Shown here one piece after another: positions 53,059 to 62,469 of a DNA stretch of 64,000 nucleotides. Origin of the DNA: Stieleria varia. Its GTDB lineage: Bacteria; Planctomycetota; Planctomycetia; Pirellulales; Pirellulaceae. The notes beneath the pieces are model-generated. The model saw nothing but the letters and a program-made list of their open reading frames with translations. It made no database searches and was not told the origin of the DNA. Every line of letters begins with the position of its first letter. Position 1 is the stretch's first letter. The stretch is from positions 4,092,001 to 4,156,000 of the forward strand of contig NZ_CP151726.1 in NCBI RefSeq assembly GCF_038443385.1, read 5' to 3'. The translations under genes and the position numbers were made by a program.

Positions 53059-54989
53059 GCAAGTTTGCCGTTCTCTGGATTCCGGTTTACTTTGTCGCAG
53101 TCGTTTGCGCCGTTCCGACCACCGGCCGCTCAGATGATACTCATTCCGCGCACCAGCATGGCGATGCCAAGTCGGCACCGGTCGAAGCACCAACGGTGTT
53201 TTTGGACAAGAGCCCGCGGATCGTCGAGTATCAATTGAAACGGTTGGACGACACGCGACTGTTGATGGTCCCGCGTCAGACCGACGATCCCAAGTACAAG
53301 CCGGTTTACCAAGCCATCTTGGGCCGCAGTGGCATGTCGCCTCAATATCGAATCGAATCGGTCGAGGCGTTGGCGAAGATCGATGGGACAAGTCAGGCGG
53401 CTGTTCTTTTGGACGCGATCAAGAGTATCAAGCTAGACGGTCGCGAATCGCAAAGGACACTAGACGCGTTGACGAGGATGCTGCTGACGCAGGAACCCGC
53501 GTCCCTGCAATCCATCGCCGACGATCTAGAATCAGTTGCTGCGGATGACTCGCCCGAACATGCCAGCGTGGCTTTCGCTGCACTCACGGTCGCCGGACTG
53601 TCTGATCAAGCGATGACGATCGCCGACGCCAGCGACGAATCCAACATCGCTTGGGCGAATTCCATCAAACTGTTGCCAAAAGCTGATCAGCGGAACGCAA
53701 GCCGAGATCGTTTGATCCGGTTGATTGATTCCTCAGAAAGTCAAAGTGTGTCGTCGGCTGCGATCGCTGCACTCGGTGAATTGAACGACGACCCAGCGGC
53801 AAACTTTGCCAAGCTGGCACCGTTGGTCGCAAGCGACACACTTCGCAATTCCGCTGTCAGATCGTTATTGCGACTGCCACGTGGCACGGCCGACGGAGCA
53901 CTTTGTCAGAGCACCGCCGAGTTCTTGGTCGGGCTCGCAGAAAAAACGCCGCCCGCTGATCGGACGACGGACGAATTCGTCGATGCGATGCAATTGGTGG
54001 ATCGGCTGCTCGCAAAGGTACCCGCAGACGTTGCGAAAACGTACCGAGGCAGACTCAACGAAGTCACCGTGCGTGTGATCAAGATTCGAACGGTCGAAGA
54101 AGAGATGCGGTACGACGTGCCGTATTTTGCGGTCGAGGCCGGGCGTCCTGTTCAGATCGTTTTGGAGAATCACGATCTGATGCCGCACAATCTGGTGATC
54201 ACCCAACCTGGAAAGCTGAAGGAAGTTGCCAACGCCGGGCTGAATGTTGGACCCGAGGGCACGAACGGTTTGGCTTACGTCCCCGATTCGGACGATGTGA
54301 TCGCCGCGACACCGATGATTCAACCAGATGAAGTCACGCGATTGACGATCGACGCACCGACTGAGCCGGGCGAATACCCGTATGTTTGCACTTTTCCACA
54401 GCATTGGTATCGCATGTACGGCGTGATGGTCGTTGTCTCAGACCTGGAGCAATGGAACAAAGCCCCCGTCGAACCCAAGAATCCGATCGGCAGCAACCGA
54501 GCATTCGTGCAAGCGTGGACGGTGGACGACCTGGAGGATGATATCGAAGCCGGCTTGCGGGGCAGCACTCCAGCGATCGGCCAAAAACTGTTCGTGGAAG
54601 CCTCCTGTGCGGGATGCCATAAGATCGCCGGAAAGGGAGGCGTGGTCGGTCCCGAGCTGACGGATCTTTGGCCGCGTTGGAAAGGAGACAGCGTCGGAAT
54701 CCTGCGTGAAATCCTTGATCCCTCACACAAGATCGACCCGAAATACGCAATGCACTTGGTTTTGACGGTTGACGGAAAAACGGTGTCCGGGATCTTGGTC
54801 AAGGAAGACGATGAGGCAGTCAGCCTGCTGACCAATCCCGAGTCCAAAGAGCCCACCGTGATCGCCCAAGATGACATCGACGACATGGTGAAGTCTTCGA
54901 CTTCGATGATGCCCAAAGCGTTGCTGGACCAATATTCCAAAGGTGAAATCCTTGAACTGATGGGCTATCTCAAGAGCGTCGCGAAATAA
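53055..54989 (+). CDS. HEAT, cupredoxin and cytochrome c domain electron-transfer protein
   Basis: The 644-residue protein has a signal peptide (FAVLWIPVYFVAVVCAVPTT), HEAT-like helices to about residue 340, a blue-copper domain and a C-terminal heme domain. The copper ligands are H378 (LMPHNLVIT), C445, H450 and M454 (VCTFPQHWYRMYG), the azurin/plastocyanin pattern. The heme site is CAGCH with C518, C521 and H522, in the Pirellula/Verrucomicrobium heme-binding context (KGGVVGPELTDLWPRW, LREILDPSHKIDPKYAMH). It starts at GTG 53055, overlapping the previous stop by 4 bp. With the upstream protein it forms a split version of a usually fused enzyme, so it likely receives electrons from it. Confidence 0.9.
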   Translation: MSKFAVLWIPVYFVAVVCAVPTTGRSDDTHSAHQHGDAKSAPVEAPTVFLDKSPRIVEYQLKRLDDTRLLMVPRQTDDPKYKPVYQAILGRSGMSPQYRIESVEALAKIDGTSQAAVLLDAIKSIKLDGRESQRTLDALTRMLLTQEPASLQSIADDLESVAADDSPEHASVAFAALTVAGLSDQAMTIADASDESNIAWANSIKLLPKADQRNASRDRLIRLIDSSESQSVSSAAIAALGELNDDPAANFAKLAPLVASDTLRNSAVRSLLRLPRGTADGALCQSTAEFLVGLAEKTPPADRTTDEFVDAMQLVDRLLAKVPADVAKTYRGRLNEVTVRVIKIRTVEEEMRYDVPYFAVEAGRPVQIVLENHDLMPHNLVITQPGKLKEVANAGLNVGPEGTNGLAYVPDSDDVIAATPMIQPDEVTRLTIDAPTEPGEYPYVCTFPQHWYRMYGVMVVVSDLEQWNKAPVEPKNPIGSNRAFVQAWTVDDLEDDIEAGLRGSTPAIGQKLFVEASCAGCHKIAGKGGVVGPELTDLWPRWKGDSVGILREILDPSHKIDPKYAMHLVLTVDGKTVSGILVKEDDEAVSLLTNPESKEPTVIAQDDIDDMVKSSTSMMPKALLDQYSKGEILELMGYLKSVAK

Positions 54990-54993
54990 CCGC

Positions 54994-56022
54994 ATGTCGT
55001 CGACCGCTCCAGCAGCCTCACCGGATCGCAAGGTCTCCACGCGTCGCTTGATTTTTCTCGCGTGCCTATCGCTGGCATGCGTTGTGGGTGCCCTGGTGGT
55101 GCCCATTCCATTTCACGGCCGCGTCGCCGTGGCCGTGGGCGATTTGGTTCACGGACCACTTTTCTTTTGCGTCACCCTCGGTGTGCTGTACTTCCTACAA
55201 CGTGTTCGGCCGATCGATCATTCCGATCGACGGCAAATGATCATTCGTTGCTTGTCAGTGTTTGTTCTCTGCTCCGGATTTGGTTTGGGCATGGAGGGCG
55301 TCCAGAAGGTGATCGGACGCAGTGCCGCGGTACATGACGCCATCGCCAACACGTTGGGCGCGGCGGCCGCGGTGTGTTTCTACGTCGGATGGAATCGTCG
55401 CAGAGTCAGCAAACGGTGGTTTGTCTGGGCGGGAATGGGCGTCGCGCTGATCGCGGTGGCTTGGTATCGCCCCCTGAATGTTTTGCTGGATGTCAGACGG
55501 GCTCAAACGAATTTCCCCGACCTCTGTGATTTCCGTTCAGAACTTGCTTTGACACGATGGTACCTCCACGAATGCTCTTCAGCGCTGTCCACCGAACATG
55601 TCACCGACGGACCCTACAGCATGCGATTGGATTTTCGCCCGGCCGAGTTTCCATCAGCGACGTTGATTGATTTCCCAAAGAATTGGCGTCGCGCGGAGCA
55701 ACTGGCGTTGGATGTCACTTTGGACCCGCGGCATTCTGGTTCCGACGTGGAGATGATGATCAAAGTCATCGACCGCGACAGAGCGACCGAACACTCCGAC
55801 ACCTTCCGCGCAACGTACACATTGTCACCTGGGGAAACACAGTCGATCCGTCTCACACGAGCCGAATTGCTGGCGGGTCCTGATTTGCACGAACTGAATC
55901 TCGGCGACATCGAGTTCGTCAGCATCGCGTTGATCGCACCGACGCGACCGGCAACGCTCTACGTCGACGGCCTCAAGCTCCAACTCCTACCCAGCGACAA
56001 CACCGTAGACGTAAGAAAGTGA
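54994..56022 (+). CDS. VanZ-like membrane protein with C-terminal extracytoplasmic domain
   Basis: The 342-residue protein has four to five membrane segments in its first half, with VanZ-like text: VAVGDLVHGPLFFCVTLGVL and GMEGVQKVIGRSAAVHDAIA, NTLGAAAAVCFYVGW. The second half (residues 170-342; LDFRPAEFPSATLIDFPKNW, LALDVTLDPRHSGSDVEMM, PATLYVDGLKLQLLP) looks like a beta-sandwich carbohydrate-binding-type domain outside the membrane. VanZ itself gives low-level teicoplanin resistance, but this relative's role is unknown. It starts 5 bp after the previous gene, so it shares the transcript. Confidence 0.72.
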   Translation: MSSTAPAASPDRKVSTRRLIFLACLSLACVVGALVVPIPFHGRVAVAVGDLVHGPLFFCVTLGVLYFLQRVRPIDHSDRRQMIIRCLSVFVLCSGFGLGMEGVQKVIGRSAAVHDAIANTLGAAAAVCFYVGWNRRRVSKRWFVWAGMGVALIAVAWYRPLNVLLDVRRAQTNFPDLCDFRSELALTRWYLHECSSALSTEHVTDGPYSMRLDFRPAEFPSATLIDFPKNWRRAEQLALDVTLDPRHSGSDVEMMIKVIDRDRATEHSDTFRATYTLSPGETQSIRLTRAELLAGPDLHELNLGDIEFVSIALIAPTRPATLYVDGLKLQLLPSDNTVDVRK

Positions 56023-56205
56023 GACGACAACGCCATCGGGGAGACGCAAAACGATGTACCACCCTGCCCCCGTTTGACCCGCAGCCGAAGGCGTAGGCGG
56101 AAGCCGCGCGGGGACCTGCGGGGCAAACCGGTTGGTAGCGGCGATTGCGCCTTCGGCTAGTCGTTAAACGAGGTACCACGCTAACTCCGTTTGACCCGCA
56201 GTCAG
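56023..56205. repeat. Intergenic CCGTTTGACCCGCAG repeats
   Basis: The short convergent gap holds two CCGTTTGACCCGCAG copies (about 56072 and 56188), with TTCGGCTAGTCGTTAAACG between. It may also hold the ends of both transcripts; no T-rich terminator was identified. Confidence 0.6.
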
Positions 56206-57006
56206 CTACGACTTCTTGAGGACTGCGTTGACGATGGGGGGACTCAATCGATCTGCGTACACGAGTGCTTTGCCACCGAGGCTGCAAATCACCTCACTGC
56301 GACGAGCACGGATTGCCGACATTGTCGCTTTCGCGACCCGGTCCGCTGGCCAACTGCCAATGCTTTTGGATGTTTGTCCCGCGTCGGTATCGATCAATGA
56401 ATCAAAGAACTCGCTTTCTGTCGTACTGGGACTGACCAAAGTCACCTGGATTCCGGTGGGTGCCAGTTCTGCACGCAGTGAATCACTGAAACCGTGCATC
56501 GCGAACTTGCTGGCACAGTACTCCGATTTGTCCGGCACCGCGCGGTGTCCCAAAACGCTGCACAGATTGCAAATCACCGGCGCGCGTCCACGACGCAAGA
56601 GATCCAGCGCGAGCCGCGTCAATTCGACCGGTGCAAAAAAGTTGACTTCCATGATCCGTCTGAGTCGCGACGGCTCGGCGTCGGCAAATGGCCCCAGTGC
56701 TCCGATTCCCGCATTGTTGACCAACAGGTCCAGCTCACCGCTGCGGATCGATCCGGCGACGCGAATGATTTCCTGACGAACGGTCGGGTCGGTGACATCG
56801 CCAACGACGGGAAAGAAACGTTGCTCGGCATTGTCCGCAGAAGCATTGTCCGCAGAATCCTGAAGTTCCAGCAGCCGTTCTTCGCGTCGAGCGTTCGCCA
56901 CCACGCTCGCACCACTGCGCAACAATCGACGACACAAACAGCGACCGATCCCGCTGCTTGCCCCGGTCACAATCGCGACACTCTCCTTGGGTTCCCAACG
57001 CATCAC
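56206..57006 (-). CDS. Short-chain dehydrogenase/reductase
   Basis: The 266-residue protein is a classical SDR: NAD(P)-binding TGASSGIGRCLCRRLL, the NNAGIGALGPFADAEPS strand, and the active-site YCASKFAMHGFSDSL with a tyrosine and lysine four residues apart. The serine is in NLCSVLGHRAV. The substrate is not known. It starts 8 bp after the hflX stop on the same strand, so it is probably transcribed with hflX. Confidence 0.92.
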   Translation of the reverse strand: MMRWEPKESVAIVTGASSGIGRCLCRRLLRSGASVVANARREERLLELQDSADNASADNAEQRFFPVVGDVTDPTVRQEIIRVAGSIRSGELDLLVNNAGIGALGPFADAEPSRLRRIMEVNFFAPVELTRLALDLLRRGRAPVICNLCSVLGHRAVPDKSEYCASKFAMHGFSDSLRAELAPTGIQVTLVSPSTTESEFFDSLIDTDAGQTSKSIGSWPADRVAKATMSAIRARRSEVICSLGGKALVYADRLSPPIVNAVLKKS

Positions 57007-57013
57007 GGCAATC

Positions 57014-58522
57014 TCATGCGACGTCCGGTGATGAATCCGTCATGTTGGCAGCGGCAGAATGATCCGGCAATTCGGCTGGCAATTCGTCTCGCGGAACTTC
57101 GCCCGACGATTTCATTGACTCGTCATCGTCACTCGTACGCAAATCGGACGGAACAAAGGGCTGCATCTTTGCCGGGCGTATCGTGACGGCGTTGCGACGA
57201 ACCAAACCCATCGCAGCGGTCGGCATGCGAACTCGAACCCGCATGATTGAATCCACGAACTGCTTGGCGACGACTTCTCCTTTGGCGGCCAAGTACGCCA
57301 AGAGCTGTCCGTCGGCGGGATCAACATCGACGTCCAAGTCCATGAACTCACGTCCCAGCGCTTCACCCACCGCTTCGGTCAGCATCTCCAGTCCCTTAGC
57401 GGATTTGGCGCTCACCGGGATCGCGTTGGGGTACCGGTCCAGCACACGATTCAACACCGCCGGCGACTTGATCGCATCGATCTTGTTCAGCACCAGCAGC
57501 GTATCCTTTTCTTCGATTTGCAACTCGGACAGAACCGCGTAGACCGCGCTGATTTGCGCAAAAACATCGGGGCTGCTGGCGTCGGCGACATGCAACAGCA
57601 GGTCTGCTTGCCGCGTTTCTTCCAGCGTTGATTTGAAACTCGCGACCAGCGAGTGAGGCAAATCGCGGATGAAACCGACCGTATCGCTGAGCAGCACGAT
57701 GCCCCACTTGGCCAAATGCCAACGTCGAGTTCGAGTGTCCAGGGTCGCGAACAGTTTGTCCTGCGCATGAACGCCTGCTTGCGTCAACGCGTTCATCAAC
57801 GTGCTCTTGCCAGCGTTGGTGTATCCGACGAGCGAGACGGTGGGCGATTCTTTCCGCGCGGAGACCTCTCTTTCGCGTCGGCGCTCGACCTTTGACAGTT
57901 CTTCCTTCAGATCATGGATCCGCTTTTGAGCCAGCCGTCGGTCGACCTCCAACTGCTTTTCCCCCGGTCCACGCATACCGACACCCATCGCTTGACGCGA
58001 CAGGTGGGTCCACATGCGTTTCAAGCGAGGCAGCGAGTATTGCAGTTGTGCCAGTTCGACTGCCAAGCGAGCTTCGTGGGTCCGTGCACCGGCGGCGAAG
58101 ATATCGAGGATCAGTTCGGTGCGATCGAGCACTTTGGCGCCAACCGCTTTCTCAAGATTTCGAATTTGCCCCGGGGTCAATTCATTGTCAAAGATCACCA
58201 CGTCGGCGCTGTGTCGTTCGACGAGCAGCCTCATCTCCTCGACCTTTCCTTTGCCGAGATAGGTGCCATGTTCCGCGGAACTTCGACGCTGGATCAATTC
58301 TCCCACGACTTGCGTTCCCGCCGTGGTTGCCAGCCCGTGCAGTTCCTCCAAAGGATCATCCGGGACTTCCTGGCCACTGAGAATCAATCGCGCGAGAATG
58401 CTACGTTCGGGTGTGTCGTCAACGACAGTGTGAGTCTGCTTACGCACGTGTTGTGTTTTGGCTCCGCTGAGGGTGAGTGTTTGACCAGACTTCATTCTAG
58501 TTGACCCAAGTGTTTTCTGCAT
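57014..58522 (-). CDS. hflX: GTPase HflX
   Basis: HflX is a ribosome-associated GTPase that can split stalled or hibernating ribosomes. The 502-residue protein has the family N-terminal part (SILARLILSGQEVPDDPLEE, RRSSAEHGTYLGKGKVEEM, VVIFDNELTPGQIRNLEKAV), the G domain with GYTNAGKSTLMNALT, LLSDTVGFIRDLPHSLVASF and LVLNKID, and a C-terminal domain. The length is slightly above average because of an acidic C-terminal tail. The start at 58522 is used; ATG at 58495 is an alternative. The SDR gene follows closely. Confidence 0.95.
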   Translation of the reverse strand: MQKTLGSTRMKSGQTLTLSGAKTQHVRKQTHTVVDDTPERSILARLILSGQEVPDDPLEELHGLATTAGTQVVGELIQRRSSAEHGTYLGKGKVEEMRLLVERHSADVVIFDNELTPGQIRNLEKAVGAKVLDRTELILDIFAAGARTHEARLAVELAQLQYSLPRLKRMWTHLSRQAMGVGMRGPGEKQLEVDRRLAQKRIHDLKEELSKVERRREREVSARKESPTVSLVGYTNAGKSTLMNALTQAGVHAQDKLFATLDTRTRRWHLAKWGIVLLSDTVGFIRDLPHSLVASFKSTLEETRQADLLLHVADASSPDVFAQISAVYAVLSELQIEEKDTLLVLNKIDAIKSPAVLNRVLDRYPNAIPVSAKSAKGLEMLTEAVGEALGREFMDLDVDVDPADGQLLAYLAAKGEVVAKQFVDSIMRVRVRMPTAAMGLVRRNAVTIRPAKMQPFVPSDLRTSDDDESMKSSGEVPRDELPAELPDHSAAANMTDSSPDVA

Positions 58523-59007
58523 GCACCGTTGCGTCCTTCTTCAACGAGCTTTCTGGACCAAAATAGGTTCGCCCCCACTGTAGAGTCCGCTTTCTCGCAG
58601 CATATCCGGCACGATCGCCACACAGAACGATGCAAATACCAGCACAAAGCTCAACTCGCGATTTTGGCACTAGTGCATCATCCGGTCTTGATTTTGGGGT
58701 TAGCCGTTTTGGCGTTAGCCACGGTTGTGTCACGAAAACCGTGGCTAACGCCAAAACGGCTCATCTACCGAACCCACGTTCTAAGACTGGACGATGCACT
58801 AGGTCGGGGGGGAGTTGGGGTCAAAACCGCTCCCAGACCAATTGTCTCCGTTGTAGCCGGACTCTTGCAGCCGTGTTTGCTAAACTGGAGGCGGTCCGTG
58901 AGGTCTGTTTGTTTGGCCAATGCCCGACGCGTAGCCTAGACGGAAATGTCTGATGTCCTCAGGAACCACACCCCTCCCTTTGCCCGCCAACACGATCCTC
59001 TCCCAAA
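58523..59007. other. Divergent intergenic region with a nested palindrome
   Basis: No gene is supported. It contains a nested palindromic element (58670-58802), listed separately, and the divergent promoters of hflX and the FG-GAP gene. Short open frames here have no family resemblance. Confidence 0.6.
58670..58802. repeat. Nested palindromic element with CTAGTG ends
   Basis: Outer arms CTAGTGCATCATCCGGTCTT (58670) and AAGACTGGACGATGCACTAG (58783) are imperfect complements. They enclose a 25-bp stem AGCCGTTTTGGCGTTAGCCA with CGGTT (58702-58761) around a short loop. This is the same nested plan as the element at 48256, with different inner sequence. Confidence 0.85.
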
Positions 59008-60216
59008 ATGACCAAAAAACACTTCAAAATTCATGTGCTCGCAGCGCTTGCTGCGAGCGTGATTCTGCATCACTCAAACGTCCAATCAGCCGATCCGATC
59101 CAGTTCGTACCGCAACTGCTGACGGTCGATGCCAATGAAGGAATCGCTGCGGGCGACGTCGACGGAGACGGAAAACTCGATTTGGTCGCTGGTCGCCAAT
59201 GGTACAAAGGCGGGCAGTGGGCCGCGCGCCCGCTGAGAAACATCGAAGACTGGAACGGGTACGTACAGAGCAACGGTGATTATTTGTTCGACGTCAACGG
59301 TGACGGACGCTTGGATGTCATCGCGGGATCGTTCTTACCAACCGAGATTCACTGGTACGAGAACCCCGGTGAGGAAGCATTACGGTTGGGCAAGCAGTGG
59401 AGCCAGCATTTGCTCGTGGACACGGGTAATCAAGCCAACGAGGGTCAGATCATGGAGGACCTGGATGGCGACGGACGTCCTGAATGGATCGTCAATAGTT
59501 GGAAAAAAGACGTTCCGATGTTCATCTGGCGATTGGTCGACAAGGCGCCGAGTGATTCGGCGAAACCGGCCAAAGATTCCAAGCCCGCCGTGGTCGAAAT
59601 GGTTGGTCATGAGCTTGGCAAGCGTGGTAACGGTCACGGTCTCGCCATCGGCGACCTCAATGGCGATGGCCGCAAAGACGTATTGGTCGGACAGGGATGG
59701 TACGAGCAACCGGCGTCTGATCCTTGGGGGCAACCGTGGGCCTTTCACGCGGATTGGGATCTGCACAGCAGTTTGCCGATGATCGTTGTGGATTTGGACC
59801 ACGACGGGGACAGTGATGTGATCATCGGGAACGGACACGCCTACGGTCTGTACTGGTGGGAAAATACCGGTGCCGACGATGATGGCAAGATTCAATTCAG
59901 CGAACATGAGATTGATACCAGCTACAGCCAGCCGCACACGCTGTGTTGGGCCGATTTGAATAAGGACGGCCAAAACGAGTTGATCGCAGGCAAGCGGTAC
60001 TACGCTCACAACGGCAAAGACCCTGGCGGCAATGAGATGCCTTGTTTGTATTACTACACCTGGGATCCCAAATCAAAACAGTTCACCCGTCACACGATCG
60101 ACGAAGGTCACGTGGGCTGCGGCCTGCAAATCGTCGTCACAGACCTCGATGGCGACGACGACGTGGACTTGGCCGTCGCAGGCAAAAGCGGAACCTATCT
60201 GTTGTTGGCCAAGTAG
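59008..60216 (+). CDS. Secreted FG-GAP/VCBS repeat protein
   Basis: The 402-residue protein has a signal peptide (IHVLAALAASVILHHSNVQS) and several FG-GAP / VCBS-type beta-propeller blades with calcium-binding DxDxDG loops: GIAAGDVDGDGKLDLVAGRQ, DYLFDVNGDGRLDVIAGSF, HGLAIGDLNGDGRKDVLVGQ and VVDLDHDGDSDVIIGNG. Such secreted propellers are abundant in planctomycetes. No catalytic motif is present, so a binding or structural role is most likely. It stands alone, convergent with the glycogen phosphorylase gene. Confidence 0.9.
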   Translation: MTKKHFKIHVLAALAASVILHHSNVQSADPIQFVPQLLTVDANEGIAAGDVDGDGKLDLVAGRQWYKGGQWAARPLRNIEDWNGYVQSNGDYLFDVNGDGRLDVIAGSFLPTEIHWYENPGEEALRLGKQWSQHLLVDTGNQANEGQIMEDLDGDGRPEWIVNSWKKDVPMFIWRLVDKAPSDSAKPAKDSKPAVVEMVGHELGKRGNGHGLAIGDLNGDGRKDVLVGQGWYEQPASDPWGQPWAFHADWDLHSSLPMIVVDLDHDGDSDVIIGNGHAYGLYWWENTGADDDGKIQFSEHEIDTSYSQPHTLCWADLNKDGQNELIAGKRYYAHNGKDPGGNEMPCLYYYTWDPKSKQFTRHTIDEGHVGCGLQIVVTDLDGDDDVDLAVAGKSGTYLLLAK

Positions 60217-60258
60217 CATTTCGCTGTGGCATGGACGTCGGATAAGGATGTTCACCAA

Positions 60259-62469
60259 CTATCGGTTACGCATGTCGCAGGTGACACCGCCAGCGGCCCA
60301 CAAGTACGCTTGGCTGCTGTAGTCGGCCACCATGCGGTGGCTGCTGAAACGCCAAGCGAGTGTGCTGATGCTGTGCATCATGTGTTTGATCCAAGCATTG
60401 GGCAGCCCATCGGCATCGCGATCGTAGTAACAGGGGATGACTTGGTTTTCCAACGTGTCGTACAACGCCAAGGCGTCGCGTTGGTCAGTGATTTCATCCT
60501 TGCTGTGTGAGTAACCACGGCCGATCGCGAATCCGTTCACGCCGTTGTAGGCTTCCGCCCACCAACCGTCCAAGATGCTGCAGTTGAGCCCTCCGTTGAG
60601 CACGACCTTTTGTCCACTGGTGCCACTGGCCTCCAACGGACGACGAGGGTTGTTCAGCCAAACATCAACACCTTGGATCAAGTGGCGACAGACATTGATG
60701 TCGTAGTCTTCGATGAACGCCACTCGACCGGCAAAGCGAGGGTCGTGTCGCAGATTGGCGATCTCTTGGATGAATCGTTTCCCCGGTTCGTCTTTGGGAT
60801 GTGCCTTGCCCGCGTAGATCAATTGCACCGGTCGTTGAGGATCATTCAGCAATTTGGAGACGCGATCCAAGTCGCTGAACAATAAATTCGCCCTTTTGTA
60901 CGTCGCAAAACGGCGTCCAAAACCGATCGTCAAGACGCGAGGGTCCAGAATTCGTCTGGCGGATTCCACCACATTGTCATTCTCGCCGCGGCGACGACAC
61001 TGGCGGCTGATCCGCCGTCGAACAAATGACAACAGGTTGTTCTTGAGCGCGTTGTGCGTCTCCCACAATTCACCGGGATCCACGCCATGGATGCCTTGCC
61101 ATGCATCCGGTTCTTGCAAGCGTCGTTTCCAGTCGGCGGCAAAGTGTTTGTCGTACAACAGCGACATCTGCCCGGCCAACCAAGTCAGGACGTGAACACC
61201 ATTGGTGATGTGACCGATCGGTATGTCATCTTCGGGGCGACCTGGCCACATGTGCGCCCACATCCGTCGTGAAACCACTCCATGTAAATTGCTGACCGCA
61301 TTTGCAAATCGACTCATCTTGAATCCGATCACGGTCATGCAAAATGTCTCGTTCGAATTGTTCGGATCCACGCGTCCTAACGCCAGCAACTCATCGGCCG
61401 AGATCCCCAACGCGTCCCGCAACGGCCCGAGGTGTTCTTCGACGAGTTCCGGCGGGAAACGATCGTGACCGGCCGGTACCGGCGTGTGCGTTGTAAAGCA
61501 CGTCATGCGAGTGGCTTGACGACAAGCGTCTTTGAACGTCATCCCATCGGTGTCCATGAACTGCCAAACGACTTGCAAGGCACCAAACGCCGAGTGACCT
61601 TCGTTCAAGTGATAGACACCCGGATCGATACCAAGCGCCGCTAACGCTTTTACTCCGCCGACGCCCAAGACCAGCTCTTGGCGAATCCGAGTCCGTTGAT
61701 CGCCGCCATAAAGTCGACTCGTCAGCTCGCGATCCTCCGGCTTGTTGCCGTCTACATTGCAATCCAGCAAGTACAGCCGTACCCGTCCGACGTGCATCAA
61801 CCAAACTTTGGCCAACAGCAAACCGTTGCGTGTTTCAATCGAGATCGTGATTGGATTTCCGTTGGGATCCAACGCCGGACGCATCGGCAGGTTCTCGATC
61901 GTGGTCTCCAGGTAGTCCTCGCCCTGGTATCCATCGTCGTCCAGGTACTGGCGAAAATAACCATGCGAGTAATAGAGCCCAACTCCAACGAGCGGCACCC
62001 CCAGTCCAGACGCGCTCTTGATGTGGTCACCCGCCAAAACACCCAAACCACCACTGTAAATTGGGACGGATTCATGGATCCCAAACTCGGCCGAAAAATA
62101 CGCCACGGGTTTGGCACCCAATACGTCGGCGTTGGTCGCCGCCCAAGTGTGAGTGTTGGCCAAGTACTCCTGCAGCCGCCGGTACGCGTAGTTGATGCGA
62201 CTGTGCAGAACAAGTTCACTGGCGCGATCGGCAAGCCGCTCAGGACTCATTTCACGCAGCAATGCCACCGGGTTATGATCCAGTTGTCGCCATCGAATCG
62301 GATCAATGTCGCGAAACAACTGATCACACTCCGGATGCCAACTCCACCAAAGATTGTTTGCCACCGCACAGAGCTTGCCGTACAAATCGTCTGCATGTTC
62401 GGCTTCATGGCCTGGCGGCAACAAAGGAGACGTGGGGGACACAGCGTGAGGAAGTTCCGTTCGACTCAT
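60259..62469 (-). CDS. glgP: Alpha-glucan (glycogen/starch) phosphorylase
   Basis: Glycogen phosphorylase releases glucose 1-phosphate from glycogen with pyridoxal phosphate. The 736-residue protein is of the short bacterial type, with text AYFSAEFGIHESVPIYSGGL, GVLAGDHIKSASGLGVPLVG, CFTTHTPVPAGHDRFPPELV and RFATYKRANLLFSDLDRVS. The region of the PLP lysine reads EASGTSGQKVVLNGGLNCS, followed by LDGWWAEAYNGVNGFAIG. It begins with a short helical region. The gene is not beside other glycogen genes in this window. Confidence 0.94.
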   Translation of the reverse strand: MSRTELPHAVSPTSPLLPPGHEAEHADDLYGKLCAVANNLWWSWHPECDQLFRDIDPIRWRQLDHNPVALLREMSPERLADRASELVLHSRINYAYRRLQEYLANTHTWAATNADVLGAKPVAYFSAEFGIHESVPIYSGGLGVLAGDHIKSASGLGVPLVGVGLYYSHGYFRQYLDDDGYQGEDYLETTIENLPMRPALDPNGNPITISIETRNGLLLAKVWLMHVGRVRLYLLDCNVDGNKPEDRELTSRLYGGDQRTRIRQELVLGVGGVKALAALGIDPGVYHLNEGHSAFGALQVVWQFMDTDGMTFKDACRQATRMTCFTTHTPVPAGHDRFPPELVEEHLGPLRDALGISADELLALGRVDPNNSNETFCMTVIGFKMSRFANAVSNLHGVVSRRMWAHMWPGRPEDDIPIGHITNGVHVLTWLAGQMSLLYDKHFAADWKRRLQEPDAWQGIHGVDPGELWETHNALKNNLLSFVRRRISRQCRRRGENDNVVESARRILDPRVLTIGFGRRFATYKRANLLFSDLDRVSKLLNDPQRPVQLIYAGKAHPKDEPGKRFIQEIANLRHDPRFAGRVAFIEDYDINVCRHLIQGVDVWLNNPRRPLEASGTSGQKVVLNGGLNCSILDGWWAEAYNGVNGFAIGRGYSHSKDEITDQRDALALYDTLENQVIPCYYDRDADGLPNAWIKHMMHSISTLAWRFSSHRMVADYSSQAYLWAAGGVTCDMRNR

